Shown piece by piece: positions 8,205-16,693 of a stretch of 64,000 bases of DNA (within the stretch, counting starts at the first letter, position 1; the number at the start of each line of letters is the position of its first letter). Location of the stretch: NCBI RefSeq assembly GCF_037969875.1, contig NZ_CP150218.1, positions 620,001 to 684,000 on the forward strand. The letters run 5' to 3'. The DNA is from Paenibacillus sp. FSL R7-0337. GTDB lineage: Bacteria; Bacillota; Bacilli; Paenibacillales; Paenibacillaceae. A program made the position numbers and the translations under genes. Under the pieces are notes generated by a model. That model did not search any database. It was not told the origin of the DNA and was given only the letters and a program-made list of their open reading frames with translations.

Positions 8205-9953
8205 ACGAACATCCCATATCAGACGTATTTCCGTTCCCTCTTCGGGACTGGAGCGAACCTCAATCCGCCCTTGCATGGCCTCGATTAGCCCTTTGGTTAC
8301 CGCCATACCCAGGCCTGAGCCGACATCGGGCGCACCTGTATCTGTGCCGCGATAGTATCGTTCGAACAGCTTCCACACCGTCTCCTGATCCATCCCGCGT
8401 CCATTATCGGCAAATTGAACGATGAAATCACCTGCCACTTTACCTGGCTGCACACTTACAATCAGCTGCGCGTCCGGCGGATTATGCAGCAGGGCGTTGG
8501 CGGTCAGATTATCAACGATCCGTTCAAAGGAGGGAATGTGTACATGTCCCAGTACCTCCGCCGGGGCAGGCTGGAACGTAATGCGGCCCTCTCCATATGC
8601 CGGGTTACGTTCAGCACGCTGTACCAAATCCTGAAGCAGAGCATTGATATCCGTTAACTCAATAGGGGGCTGGTACCCGCCACTGCGCAGACGATAGGTC
8701 ATGGCCAGGTCGCTTACCAGCCTGTCCATGTACATCGACTTATCCAACATAATGCCCGCAAATTCGCGTACTTCATTAGAAGCCCACTCGTATTTCTCTG
8801 CTTCCAGCATATGTGCATAACCCTGGAGCGAGGATAGGGGTGTCTTTAAATCATGGGTAATTCCAGCAATCCATTCCTCCCGCAGAGAGTCGGTCTGTTT
8901 GCGGAGTTCCTTATCCTGCTTCAGGGTATCGGATAACGTTTGGATAGAATGCAACACTTCCGTATATACCCGATAGTTCCGCCGCCATTTCCCGTTCTTC
9001 TTCCGGCTAAGCGGCCTGCCGCGGGGTCCGGCCGGCTCCTCATATTGTCCGCGTTCAAGCCGCTGCAGCCATTGGAGCATATGGAGAATCGGATAACCGA
9101 ACAGGTTGGCATACCAGACAGCAAGCAGGATCAGCAAGCCGATAATGGATACCATAAGTGCAATCAGGGCAGGTCCAAAAATAAACCCGAAGGGGTTCAC
9201 GTTGCTCCCCGCCGGATTGCCCGCAAGAGGAACACTTAGCATCCAGGTGGAATGGTTCTGCTCATCATAGCTGGTCACTGTAGTCATTCCATACCGGGAG
9301 GGGTAGCGTGTACGCAGAATCAGATCCTGGATGCTGTAGCTGTCCGGGATGCCGCTTGCGGGTTTGTTGAAAGAAGCCATCTCCTGTCCCTGTTCGTCCA
9401 AAATCTGAAGATAGGCATCCGCCGCGCGGATGATGTCCTGCTGTCCGGACGCCAGTTCAAGCTTGTTATTGGCATAACGGCCCCCGTTATATGCTTGATC
9501 CAGCATGGTTACGGCCTGGTTGTTCTCTCCGTACAGCAGGGTGAAATTGATCCCTTGCCGTTCCCGGATAAGCAGATATAGCTCGTAGGGAAAGGGCTTT
9601 TTTCCTTGCCAATAGGATAGAAGCTCTCCAGGTTTATAGTAATCCGGCACATCGGGAGGGGTATGGAAAGCATCCAGCACACGGCCCTGCTCATCGAGAA
9701 TCTGAAGCCAGCCGTTGTTCTCTTCGATTCGCTTCAGCAGATCGGGATCATACTTAACACTGCCGTCCGGCAAAATATCGGCTGTACTGATTAGCTGGTC
9801 GAGCCCGACAGTGGCAAAATCTTCAACAAGGCTGGCCTCATTCAACTGCTGAATGACCCAGTAAGCTATACTTCCGCCGATAACCAGGATCAGAACCACC
9901 GTACCCGCAAGCAAGCCAATGAATCTCGTCATCAATCTGCGTCTTACACTCAT
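8190..9953 (-). CDS. Membrane sensor histidine kinase
   Basis: 587 residues with an N-terminal transmembrane span (about 10-35), a long extracytoplasmic sensor region (about 40-250) of PAS/Cache-like character, a second span (about 260-285), a linker, the H-box ITHDLKTPLSSLQGY near 365, then ATPase motifs DNLTANALLHNPP, DNGRGM and GSGLGMAV. The start ATG overlaps the stop of the response regulator gene (ATGA), so they are one operon. The signal is unknown; the extracytoplasmic domain and the M23 lipoprotein encoded opposite suggest an envelope or antibiotic cue. The 3' end overlaps the broken kinase gene by 15 bp, tail to tail. Confidence 0.92.
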   Translation of the reverse strand: MSVRRRLMTRFIGLLAGTVVLILVIGGSIAYWVIQQLNEASLVEDFATVGLDQLISTADILPDGSVKYDPDLLKRIEENNGWLQILDEQGRVLDAFHTPPDVPDYYKPGELLSYWQGKKPFPYELYLLIRERQGINFTLLYGENNQAVTMLDQAYNGGRYANNKLELASGQQDIIRAADAYLQILDEQGQEMASFNKPASGIPDSYSIQDLILRTRYPSRYGMTTVTSYDEQNHSTWMLSVPLAGNPAGSNVNPFGFIFGPALIALMVSIIGLLILLAVWYANLFGYPILHMLQWLQRLERGQYEEPAGPRGRPLSRKKNGKWRRNYRVYTEVLHSIQTLSDTLKQDKELRKQTDSLREEWIAGITHDLKTPLSSLQGYAHMLEAEKYEWASNEVREFAGIMLDKSMYMDRLVSDLAMTYRLRSGGYQPPIELTDINALLQDLVQRAERNPAYGEGRITFQPAPAEVLGHVHIPSFERIVDNLTANALLHNPPDAQLIVSVQPGKVAGDFIVQFADNGRGMDQETVWKLFERYYRGTDTGAPDVGSGLGMAVTKGLIEAMQGRIEVRSSPEEGTEIRLIWDVRSRLL

Positions 9954-10675
9954 CGCCCAGGACCCATGCCGGACTGAATGAGCTTATACCCTAGCCCGCG
10001 AACGTTCACCAACAGCTCAGGCGCGGAGGGATCAGCCTCAATACGCTCGCGAATCCGGTGAATATGTACCATAACGGTGTTGTCATCCGAAATGGCCTCC
10101 GATCCCCATACCCGCTCATATAATTCTGACTTGGTAAAGATACGATTCGGATGTTTGCAAAAAAATAGCAGTAACTGGTATACCAGAGCAGGACAATACA
10201 CCAGTTGACCTTCTACTCTGAGCTCACCGGCTGGCTCCATGACCTGAAAGCGCCCAAAATCATAGATGCCTTCCTGAGGCAGTCTTTCTGCTTCCGTCTG
10301 TCTGGGCAAATATCGTCTCAGCAGGGATTTGATCCGTGCAACTACTTCCAGCGGGTTAAAGGGTTTAACGACATAATCGTCTCCGCCAACCGCGAAGCCG
10401 GTCAGCTTGTCGTAATCAGTTGTTTTTGCAGTCAGAAAGAGAATAGGGGCATCGGTCATTTGACGCAGGAAAGGGCAGATTTCCAGCCCGCTTCGGCCTG
10501 GAAGCATCACGTCCAGCACGATGCAGTGATAGGTTTTCTTTTTACATGCAGCAATCGCATCTTCACCGCTAGTGACCGTATCGATATCCAGGAATTGCTC
10601 TTTGAGCAATACCGTTCGGAGCATATGCAGAATCGCCTGTTCATCATCAACAAGCAGGATTGAAACTTCATCCAT
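9950..10675 (-). CDS. OmpR/PhoB-family response regulator
   Basis: 241 residues: receiver domain with phospho-Asp in CIVLDVMLPGRSG and the switch Lys in DYVVKPFNPLEVVARIKSLL, then a winged-helix domain ending in VNVRGLGYKL. It is the first gene of an operon with the kinase at 8190-9953, overlapping it by 4 bp. GGGAGG lies about 12 nt upstream of ATG 10675. The divergent promoter region holds phased direct repeats (10789-10827) suited to an OmpR-type dimer and faces the M23 lipoprotein gene. Confidence 0.93.
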   Translation of the reverse strand: MDEVSILLVDDEQAILHMLRTVLLKEQFLDIDTVTSGEDAIAACKKKTYHCIVLDVMLPGRSGLEICPFLRQMTDAPILFLTAKTTDYDKLTGFAVGGDDYVVKPFNPLEVVARIKSLLRRYLPRQTEAERLPQEGIYDFGRFQVMEPAGELRVEGQLVYCPALVYQLLLFFCKHPNRIFTKSELYERVWGSEAISDDNTVMVHIHRIRERIEADPSAPELLVNVRGLGYKLIQSGMGPGR

Positions 10676-10788
10676 GACGAAATAGAGCCTCCCAGCTTTT
10701 TTATAAGTATCATACCATTCTGAAACGCTGACAGCGTGCCGGCAACCTTAACGGATGCTTAATTTTGGAGATATAACAGGCCGCAAAG

Positions 10789-10827
10789 TTAAGATAGACG
10801 TAAGAGTAGGTTAGACGGCAGGTAAGA
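10789..10827. promoter_or_regulatory. 11-bp-phased TAAGA direct repeats upstream of the M23 gene
   Basis: Four similar pentamers lie on the + strand at one-turn spacing: TAAGA at 10790, TAAGA at 10801, TTAGA at 10811 and TAAGA at 10823, each preceded by G or T. OmpR/PhoB-type regulators bind direct repeats at about 11 bp, and the divergent gene encodes one. Use by that regulator is inferred. Confidence 0.55.
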
Positions 10828-10882
10828 TTGATTTCGTAAACTGAACTAGAAAAATACCGTTCTAACAAAGGAGTGCAGGGAA

Positions 10883-11923
10883 ATGACTAGAGTATATTCG
10901 AAAAGCTGGAAGGGGCTTGCCGCAGTGCTTGGTATGTGTATAATGTTGTCTGCCTGCGGCACCCCGGAATCAGCTGAACCACAAGAGCAATTACCGGTAA
11001 CACAGACAGCCACTGCAGCACCATCAGAGGAAGCTGCAAATGGAGCCGGGGAGGACGCAATGATTACACCTGATAATTTCTTGGATACCTTAATGAATGG
11101 ACCGAAGGAGGACATTTACGAGCAGATGAGTACGGAGCTACAGAAAATCATAACGCTGGACGAATTCAAGACGACTGCCGATAGCTTTATGGAAGGCGTT
11201 ACTTCATGGAACAAGGTTACGGAAGTTAAACTGAACAAGCTGGTTGATCGTTCGTGGAAGGATCAGACGGGGACTAAGGGGATTCAGGCCTCTTTTGCTG
11301 AAGATCACCAGATTGTGGGGCTCCTTATTCAGCCGCTTGAAACACATGAAGCAACGGATAAGGCGTTGACCAAAACTGAATTCCAGTTTCCGCTGAAGGG
11401 CGAATGGTTTGTGTTCTGGGGCGGGTATGATGTGTTATCCAACTATCATTATGCTCATGAAACCCAGCGTTACGCACTCGACATTATCCGCACTCAGAAT
11501 GATGCAAGCTATCAAGGAGAGGGAAAGGACAACGAGGACTATTATGCTTTTGGTGAACCGCTCTATGCAGCAGCAGATGGCAAGGTGGTTGAAGTCAAAA
11601 ATGACATCCCGGATAACACGCCGGGCGTGATGAACGCTGAAGAACCGGAAGGGAATGTCGTGGTCATTGATCATGGAAACGGGGAGCACAGCATCACAGC
11701 ACATCTCAAAAAAGGCAGTGTAGCCGTCAAAAAAGGGGATACCATTAAGCAGGGAGATCTCGTCGGACATCTCGGTAATTCAGGGAATTCCAGCGAAGCA
11801 CACTTGCATTTTCAGGTATCGGACGGGCCAGACCTCTTCACTTCCCGTTCGGTTCAGATCCGTTGGTCCGATCAGAGTCAGAAGCTGACACGGGGGAATA
11901 CTTTTCAGGGACTGCCCGATTAA
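10883..11923 (+). CDS. M23-family peptidase lipoprotein
   Basis: 346 residues with a lipoprotein signal (hydrophobic stretch ending in LSAC, modified Cys at about residue 25), a Ser/Thr/Glu-rich linker, a middle region (about 60-165) resembling the DUF3887-type domains that precede peptidases, and a C-terminal LytM/M23 metallopeptidase fold. The zinc motif HxxxxxxxD is seen in HETQRYALD and the HxH in HLHFQV. Such enzymes cleave peptidoglycan peptide bridges outside the cell, so a cell-wall remodelling role is expected. AAAGGAG precedes ATG 10883. The divergent two-component operon and phased repeats suggest that system controls it. Confidence 0.9.
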   Translation: MTRVYSKSWKGLAAVLGMCIMLSACGTPESAEPQEQLPVTQTATAAPSEEAANGAGEDAMITPDNFLDTLMNGPKEDIYEQMSTELQKIITLDEFKTTADSFMEGVTSWNKVTEVKLNKLVDRSWKDQTGTKGIQASFAEDHQIVGLLIQPLETHEATDKALTKTEFQFPLKGEWFVFWGGYDVLSNYHYAHETQRYALDIIRTQNDASYQGEGKDNEDYYAFGEPLYAAADGKVVEVKNDIPDNTPGVMNAEEPEGNVVVIDHGNGEHSITAHLKKGSVAVKKGDTIKQGDLVGHLGNSGNSSEAHLHFQVSDGPDLFTSRSVQIRWSDQSQKLTRGNTFQGLPD

Positions 11924-12063
11924 TTGCGTCAGTTTTTGCCGTTCCAAGTAACGTGCATGTGCTTCGGCCTACCCAAGCGCAAACCGCGCGCTGTCGTGGT
12001 CAAAGTAAATAGATGCTGCTGCGCCGAGGGATGGGTCCCATGCTTCACTGCCAGTACATTTAT

Positions 12064-12090
12064 AAAAAATCCTGCAAAATGTGCAACATT
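12064..12090 (+). repeat. Single copy of the TGCA-N5-TGCAACA element
   Basis: The core TGCAAAATGTGCA at 12073-12085, followed by ACATTG and preceded by AAAATCC, matches the four-copy array at 24690-24870. It lies in the gap between the M23 gene and the MBL-fold gene, about 35 bp upstream of the latter's promoter. Its role is unknown. Confidence 0.7.
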
Positions 12091-12118
12091 GCTACTTCTT
12101 TCAAGAGTGAAAATAGTG

Positions 12119-12166
12119 TTGACTTGCGGCTTCCTATAAGGAATATAATATACCTACTTATAGGAA
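12119..12166 (+). promoter_or_regulatory. Promoter with 19-bp spacer and inverted repeats before the MBL gene
   Basis: TTGACT (12119-12124) and TATAAT (12144-12149) are separated by 19 bp. Inside the spacer is the small dyad TTCCT-ATA-AGGAA (12131-12143). A perfect 10-bp inverted repeat, TTCCTATAAG (12131-12140) and CTTATAGGAA (12157-12166), straddles the -10 box. Long spacers with a central dyad are typical of MerR-type control; a repressor covering the -10 box would also fit. The regulator is not identified. Confidence 0.6.
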
Positions 12167-12180
12167 AGGAAGATGAAGGA

Positions 12181-12864
12181 ATGTCCATGTCTCGGCCGAA
12201 TACCGGAATTACAGCAATAGAGCTTCGAATGGGATCTTTTATTGTATATCCGACATTATTGTGGGATGAACGGAATCTTGTACTTGTGGATACTGGCATT
12301 CCCGGGCAATTGGATAAGATTCGAACGTTGCTTGAAAGGGAAGGCTTTGGACTAGATCAGCTGACGCATGTCATCATTACGCATCAAGACAGCGATCACA
12401 TTGGCAGTCTGCCGGAGCTAGTTCAGGCCAGGGGGAACGAGTTGACGGTGCTCGCACATGAGGAGACTGTACCCTATTTGACGGGAGCCATTCCGCTTGT
12501 TAGAGGTAGAACTTTTGCACCGTCCGTGCACGTTCATACGGCACTTAAGGATCGAGACATTCTGCCCCTGGCCGGTGACATTCAAGTCGTTTTCACCCCA
12601 GGACACACGCCAGATCATATGTCGCTCTATCATATCCCGACGCAAACGTTAATTGCCGGCGATGCATTAAACTCAAAGGATGATAAGCTCCTGCCCTTCG
12701 ACAACTATTACACGTTGGATCATTCTACTGCGCTGAAGTCGATTGCCAAGCTGCTAGAGCTGGATATTAAAAAAGTGATCACCTATCATGGTAACGAAGC
12801 TACTCATCGAATTAAGGAAAGTCTCCAGAAAATAGTAAATACAACAGGCAATACTTCACTATAA
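12181..12864 (+). CDS. MBL-fold metallohydrolase
   Basis: 227 residues from ATG 12181 (SD AGGAAAGGA upstream); the frame is open from 12013 but that part carries the repeat and promoter. The metallo-beta-lactamase fold is clear: VDTGIPG, the metal motif HQDSDHIG (HxDxDH variant of HxHxDH, with Gln after the first His), GHTPDHMSLY, AGDALNS and a late His in YHGNE. Members hydrolyse thioesters, lactones, phosphoesters or glutathione adducts; the substrate here cannot be told. It is a single-gene unit ending in a strong terminator. Confidence 0.85.
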   Translation: MSMSRPNTGITAIELRMGSFIVYPTLLWDERNLVLVDTGIPGQLDKIRTLLEREGFGLDQLTHVIITHQDSDHIGSLPELVQARGNELTVLAHEETVPYLTGAIPLVRGRTFAPSVHVHTALKDRDILPLAGDIQVVFTPGHTPDHMSLYHIPTQTLIAGDALNSKDDKLLPFDNYYTLDHSTALKSIAKLLELDIKKVITYHGNEATHRIKESLQKIVNTTGNTSL

Positions 12865-12880
12865 TGCTTATTTACATCAC

Positions 12881-12920
12881 ACAGGCCAATGATCTTGAGG
12901 ATCATTGGCCTGTTATTCTG
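12881..12920 (+). terminator. Rho-independent terminator after the MBL gene
   Basis: A perfect 14-bp stem, ACAGGCCAATGATC with GATCATTGGCCTGT, closes a 5-nt loop (12895-12899) and is followed by a T-rich stretch. It sits 16 nt after the MBL stop codon. Confidence 0.85.
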
Positions 12921-12954
12921 TTCTTAGTATCGAAAGATCCGAAGTTTTGGAGTA

Positions 12955-12985
12955 TTGACTTAGAGTGCACTTAAACTCTTATACT
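12955..12985 (+). promoter_or_regulatory. MerR-type promoter of the aldo-keto reductase operon
   Basis: TTGACT (12955-12960) and TATACT (12980-12985) are 19 bp apart, and the spacer holds the dyad AGAGT (12962-12966) with ACTCT. The TTAGAGTGCACTTAA core resembles operators of MerR regulators that activate aldo-keto reductase genes. A MerR gene is the second gene of this operon (14012), so autoregulated activation is likely. Confidence 0.75.
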
Positions 12986-13044
12986 GGTCACGTACGATGC
13001 AAGCAAGCGAAAGTTCATTCAGTTTGTTAAAGGGAGGAAATCGT

Positions 13045-13989
13045 GTGAAGCATTTTCCGTTGGGGAATACCGGATTGCTGGTAAGTGCTTATTCTTTAGG
13101 CTGTCTGAATTTTGGATCGCGAACCGACAAAAAAACCTCATTCCAGTTGCTGGATCATTTTTTTGAGGCAGGTGGAAACTTTCTGGATACAGCCAATAAT
13201 TATGCGATATGGAACGAAGGCTGTGTTGGCGGAGAAAGCGAGTCTTTGCTTGGCGAATGGATGAAAGAAAGAAAAAACAGACATCAGATCATTTTGGCCA
13301 CCAAAGTGGGAGCGAAACCGGTAGTGCCGAAAAGCGAAAAAATGGAAGGCTTAGGCCGCCAAGCGATTGAAAAGGAAATCGACGAAAGTTTGCTGAGGCT
13401 AGGAACAGATTATGTAGATTTGTACTATGCTCATGTTGACGATAACGAAACTGAACTCGAGGAAACCTTGGAGACCTTTGATTCCTTGGTCAAAGCCGGC
13501 AAAGTAAGGGCTATAGGCTGCAGTAATTACCGGCTGTCCAGGCTCCTTGAAGCCAAGGCAATCAGTAAGTCAAAAGGATGGGCGTCCTATTGCTGCATCC
13601 AGCAGCGATATACGTATTTGCAGCCTAGAGCGGAAGCGGATTTCGGAGTGCAGGTCAGTGCGGATGAGGATTTACTTGCTTACTGCAGTCAACACGATGA
13701 TTTTACGCTCTTGGCTTATTCCCCCCTCCTTGGAGGCGTATACAACAAAAAGGAAGCTGTCTTACCCGATGCATATCAGAGAGAGGATCAGACGATCCGA
13801 TTGCATACTCTAAGGAAGGTTGCTGGAGAGCTGGGAGCGACTCCGAATCAGCTTATCCTTGCTTGGATGCTGCACAATCACCCGCGAGCTCTTCCAATTG
13901 TTGCTGCAAGCGGTCTAACGCAATTGGAAGAGAATTTAGGGGCACTTAAGCTCCATATTAGCTCAGAACAGCTTGATCCATTGAACTGA
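13045..13989 (+). CDS. Aldo/keto reductase
   Basis: 314 residues from GTG 13045 (SD AGGGAGG at 13031-13037); the frame is open from 12997. It is a TIM-barrel aldo/keto reductase with the catalytic set Asp and Tyr in FLDTANNYA, Lys in ILATKVGAK and His in LYYAHVDD, plus the NADPH-binding GCSNYR and the late LAWMLHNHPRALPIVAASG segment. Such enzymes reduce aldehydes or ketones with NADPH in the cytoplasm. It ends right after SEQLDPLN, a few residues shorter than many homologues. It forms an operon with the MerR gene 22 bp downstream, and its promoter has a MerR-type operator, pointing to an electrophile- or aldehyde-responsive unit. Confidence 0.92.
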   Translation: MKHFPLGNTGLLVSAYSLGCLNFGSRTDKKTSFQLLDHFFEAGGNFLDTANNYAIWNEGCVGGESESLLGEWMKERKNRHQIILATKVGAKPVVPKSEKMEGLGRQAIEKEIDESLLRLGTDYVDLYYAHVDDNETELEETLETFDSLVKAGKVRAIGCSNYRLSRLLEAKAISKSKGWASYCCIQQRYTYLQPRAEADFGVQVSADEDLLAYCSQHDDFTLLAYSPLLGGVYNKKEAVLPDAYQREDQTIRLHTLRKVAGELGATPNQLILAWMLHNHPRALPIVAASGLTQLEENLGALKLHISSEQLDPLN

Positions 13990-14011
13990 TGTTGAAAGGA
14001 GCGTATTCGTT

Positions 14012-14419
14012 ATGACCGGTAAAGATCTGACCATTCAGCAGGCTGCTGAGATGACGGGGTTAAGCGTACATACCCTCCGTTATTACGAAAGGATCGGTCT
14101 GATGGACCCCATCCCCCGTGCCGGGAATGGTCATCGGATATATCGGGAGCATGATTCAGAATGGATTATATTACTCGCAAAACTTAAGACTACAGGAATG
14201 CCGATCGCTCTTATGCAACAGTTCGCTGATATGATGCGGATTGGCAATGATGGCATTCCCAAGCGCAGGAAACTTCTAGAAGAGCATGAGCGGAAATTAA
14301 TCGAGCAGGTTCAAACGATTCAGCAGACTTTGGATATTCTGCGGGGTAAAATTGACTACTACCGTTCTTGGGAAGATGATATCACGCGAGAGGAAGCCAG
14401 TTTGAAGTCAGCTCGATGA
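14012..14419 (+). CDS. MerR-family transcriptional regulator
   Basis: 135 residues: an N-terminal MerR winged helix (LTIQQAAEMTGLSVHTLRYYERIGL, shown here only for its TLRYYERIG core) and a long dimerisation helix (about 85-125). There is no Cys cluster, so it is probably not a metal sensor; the form is that of the YraB/AdhR-like subgroup next to oxidoreductases. SD GAAAGGAG precedes ATG 14012. It follows the aldo/keto reductase by 22 bp and probably activates the shared promoter at 12955-12985. Confidence 0.92.
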   Translation: MTGKDLTIQQAAEMTGLSVHTLRYYERIGLMDPIPRAGNGHRIYREHDSEWIILLAKLKTTGMPIALMQQFADMMRIGNDGIPKRRKLLEEHERKLIEQVQTIQQTLDILRGKIDYYRSWEDDITREEASLKSAR

Positions 14420-14475
14420 CCAGTCCAGCAGCGAGCTCTATTGATGGTGCGTGGCACGAAGCTGAAGATGCTGTA

Positions 14476-14507
14476 CGCAGCCGGCTAAAGGTCCGGCTGC
14501 GTTTTGT
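14476..14507 (+). terminator. Terminator after the AKR-MerR operon
   Basis: A perfect stem CGCAGCCGG (14476-14484) with CCGGCTGCG (14493-14501), followed by TTTTGTT. It lies about 57 nt after the MerR stop and also faces the end of the convergent dihydrolipoamide dehydrogenase gene. Confidence 0.8.
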
Positions 14508-14562
14508 TCGCCAACATACCGGAGAATGAACGTTTAGTTTCTTTTGAAATCAGTTTCGTTTG

Positions 14563-15939
14563 TTATAGCCTCCGTTGGGCCTGTTCTGCGGCCTCCATGA
14601 CAATTTCACCTAACGTTGGATGCGGGTGGATGGTCATGGCTATATCTTCTACGGTTGCTCCCATCTCAATCGCAAGGGAAAGCTCCGATATAAGCGTAGA
14701 TGCTTCAGCGCCTACAATCTGTGCACCTAATACAAGTCCAGAAGCAGCATGAGCAACAATTTTGACTAATCCTTCGGTTTCCTTCAGAGCCAGCGCACGG
14801 CCGTTAATAGAAAAAATAGATTTTCCAAGGATAACAGGAATGGATTTGTGTTTACAATCCGTTTCGCTAAGACCAACGCTCGTAATCTCCGGGTGAGAAA
14901 ACACAACCAGCGGAAGAGCTTTGTAGTCGATGACAGAGGGTTTACCCGCAATCGCTTCTGCTGCAATTTTTGCTTCATATGAAGCTTTATGGGCCAAGGC
15001 AGGGCCTTGAACAATATCTCCAATGGCATAGATATTCGGAATGGATGTTCTGCACTGCTTGTCAATCTCGATCAAGCCTTGCGGAGTAGGGGACAAACCA
15101 ATCTTTTCAAGACCCAAGGTTCCATCTGTATTCGGTTTCCTGCCAACCGTAATTAATGCATATTCAGCTTGAACAACATGGTGTTGATCCTGACGCATAT
15201 ATTGTAGATCAATGTGACTCGTATATGGGTCTGCTCCTGTAACCTTAGCTTCCGTTAGGATTGTTATCCCGTCCTTCTTCAGTTGACGAACGACAGGTGC
15301 AACAAGCTCTGCTTCAAATCCGGGTAAAATCTGTTCACCCCCCTCGAGTATCGTAACTGTGGTTCCAAATCTCGCAAACATCTGCCCCAGTTCCACACCA
15401 ATATAACCGCCGCCAACTACAACGAGGCTCTTAGGAATGTCGGCCAGCGATAGCGCCTCCGTGGATGAAAGAATCCGTCCGCCGAAAGGAAGCGCGCTGA
15501 TTTCAATCGGACGGGAACCGGTTGCCAGGATGAGATGCTTAAAGCCTATTCGGCGCTCATTCTGTTCATTGTGATGAATTTCAACGGTATTCGCATCTAT
15601 CAAGCTGGCTTCTCCTTCAATAAGAGTCACACCTGCCGATTTAAGCAAAAACCGAACCCCTCCAGACTGCTTATCCACCACAGCTTGCTTAAACAACTGA
15701 GCCTCCTGAAAAGAAGAAGCTTCGTCAACAGCATACCAGTGTCTGCGCAAATGAATACGCTCCGCTTCAGCAATCAGCGCTTTGGACGGAATACAGCCTA
15801 CATGCGTACATACCCCTCCGATCTGGTGGCGTTCCACAAGGACTGTTGTCATGCCCAGTTGTGACGAACGTAATGCAGCCACATAACCGCCAGGCCCCGA
15901 TCCAATAACCAGGGTATCTACAGCTTCTAATGAGTTCAT
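14563..15939 (-). CDS. Dihydrolipoamide dehydrogenase-like flavoprotein
   Basis: 458 residues from ATG 15939 (SD GGAGG eight nt upstream); the frame opens at 15954. It is a pyridine nucleotide-disulfide oxidoreductase: FAD motif VIGSGPGGYVAA, redox disulfide in GGVCTHVGCIPSKAL, NAD motif VVVGGGYIGVELG, second FAD segment IYAIGDI, and the catalytic His-Glu pair in HPHPTLGEIV. It is a full-length E3-type enzyme, yet no E1/E2 genes are adjacent, so it may serve another redox role. A TetR gene is divergent and twin operators cover both -10 boxes. Confidence 0.92.
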   Translation of the reverse strand: MNSLEAVDTLVIGSGPGGYVAALRSSQLGMTTVLVERHQIGGVCTHVGCIPSKALIAEAERIHLRRHWYAVDEASSFQEAQLFKQAVVDKQSGGVRFLLKSAGVTLIEGEASLIDANTVEIHHNEQNERRIGFKHLILATGSRPIEISALPFGGRILSSTEALSLADIPKSLVVVGGGYIGVELGQMFARFGTTVTILEGGEQILPGFEAELVAPVVRQLKKDGITILTEAKVTGADPYTSHIDLQYMRQDQHHVVQAEYALITVGRKPNTDGTLGLEKIGLSPTPQGLIEIDKQCRTSIPNIYAIGDIVQGPALAHKASYEAKIAAEAIAGKPSVIDYKALPLVVFSHPEITSVGLSETDCKHKSIPVILGKSIFSINGRALALKETEGLVKIVAHAASGLVLGAQIVGAEASTLISELSLAIEMGATVEDIAMTIHPHPTLGEIVMEAAEQAQRRL

Positions 15940-15978
15940 GATGGGTACCTCCAAGTTATAATATGTTAATCATAATAT

Positions 15979-16051
15979 ATTATAGTCATCATATTTTAGA
16001 AGAGTCAACACTCCATTACCAATTGACATTAAATAATATGATAACTATAAT
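15979..16051. promoter_or_regulatory. Divergent promoters with twin operators between lpd-like and TetR genes
   Basis: A near-perfect 17-bp inverted pair is present: ATTATAGTCATCATATT at 15979-15995 and AATATGATAACTATAAT at 16035-16051 (one mismatch when reversed). Each copy contains the -10 box of one promoter. For the + strand this is TTGACA (16023-16028), 17 bp, TATAAT (16046-16051); for the - strand, TTGACT (complement of 16002-16007), 18 bp, TATAAT (complement of 15979-15984). A repressor, most likely the TetR protein at 16104, would shut both directions. Confidence 0.8.
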
Positions 16052-16103
16052 ATTTCAAAAGACATTCAATAGATACAGACTTATACAAAGGGGAGGGAGC
16101 AGG

Positions 16104-16685
16104 ATGCCTTATCCAAAAGGGCACAAGCTCAAAGTTCGGAACCATATCATTACCAGCGCAGCCAAAGCATTTCGCACCCACGGCGTGCGGAATATCAGTC
16201 TTCCACATATTATGAAAGGTGCTGGACTGACGCACGGAGGATTTTACTCCCATTTTGAAAATAAAGATCAGCTTGTGATGGAGACCTGTCATTTCGCCAT
16301 TAGTGACACCATTGAAATGCTGCAGAGAATTGCAGACCATAACAAAAACGAAAATCAGACGCCGATTGAGGCCGTCATTGATTTTTACTTAAGCCCCCTG
16401 CATCGGGATCAGACGGAAGCCGGTTGTATCTTACCTGCTTTATCGGGGGAGATCTCCCAGCTATCGGCAGATATCAGGCAAGCATACACACAAGAGCTGC
16501 AACGTTTCATCGCGTTTATTATAAATATGGCTGAGATCGATCCCTCTAATGGTTATGCATTGGTAAGCAGTATGGTGGGTACCGTTGCACTGGCACGGGC
16601 AGTTAGTGATGCGAAGCTCAGTGATGCTTTGTTACAGGCCAGTCGTATGCAGGCTAAGCAGATGGTAAACGCCGGCTCCAGGTAA
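16104..16685 (+). CDS. TetR/AcrR-family transcriptional regulator
   Basis: 193 residues from ATG 16104, preceded by GGGGAGGGAGC; the frame is open from 15963 but passes through the promoter. The N-terminal helix-turn-helix (about 10-55; SLPHIMKGAGLTHGGFYSHF) is followed by an all-helical ligand domain with the GCILPALSGE segment of the YxaF/LmrA-type group. It is divergent from the dihydrolipoamide dehydrogenase-like gene and probably represses both through the twin operators at 15979-16051. Inducer unknown. Confidence 0.9.
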   Translation: MPYPKGHKLKVRNHIITSAAKAFRTHGVRNISLPHIMKGAGLTHGGFYSHFENKDQLVMETCHFAISDTIEMLQRIADHNKNENQTPIEAVIDFYLSPLHRDQTEAGCILPALSGEISQLSADIRQAYTQELQRFIAFIINMAEIDPSNGYALVSSMVGTVALARAVSDAKLSDALLQASRMQAKQMVNAGSR

Positions 16686-16693
16686 CTCATTAA

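Noticed and set aside
8190..8425. ORFs on the + strand over the second kinase gene
   Set aside because: Antisense shadows of the 587-residue kinase; no SD or family match.
12013..12180. N-terminal extension of the MBL protein
   Set aside because: The stretch contains the repeat copy and a full promoter; ATG 12181 has the SD and starts the conserved fold.
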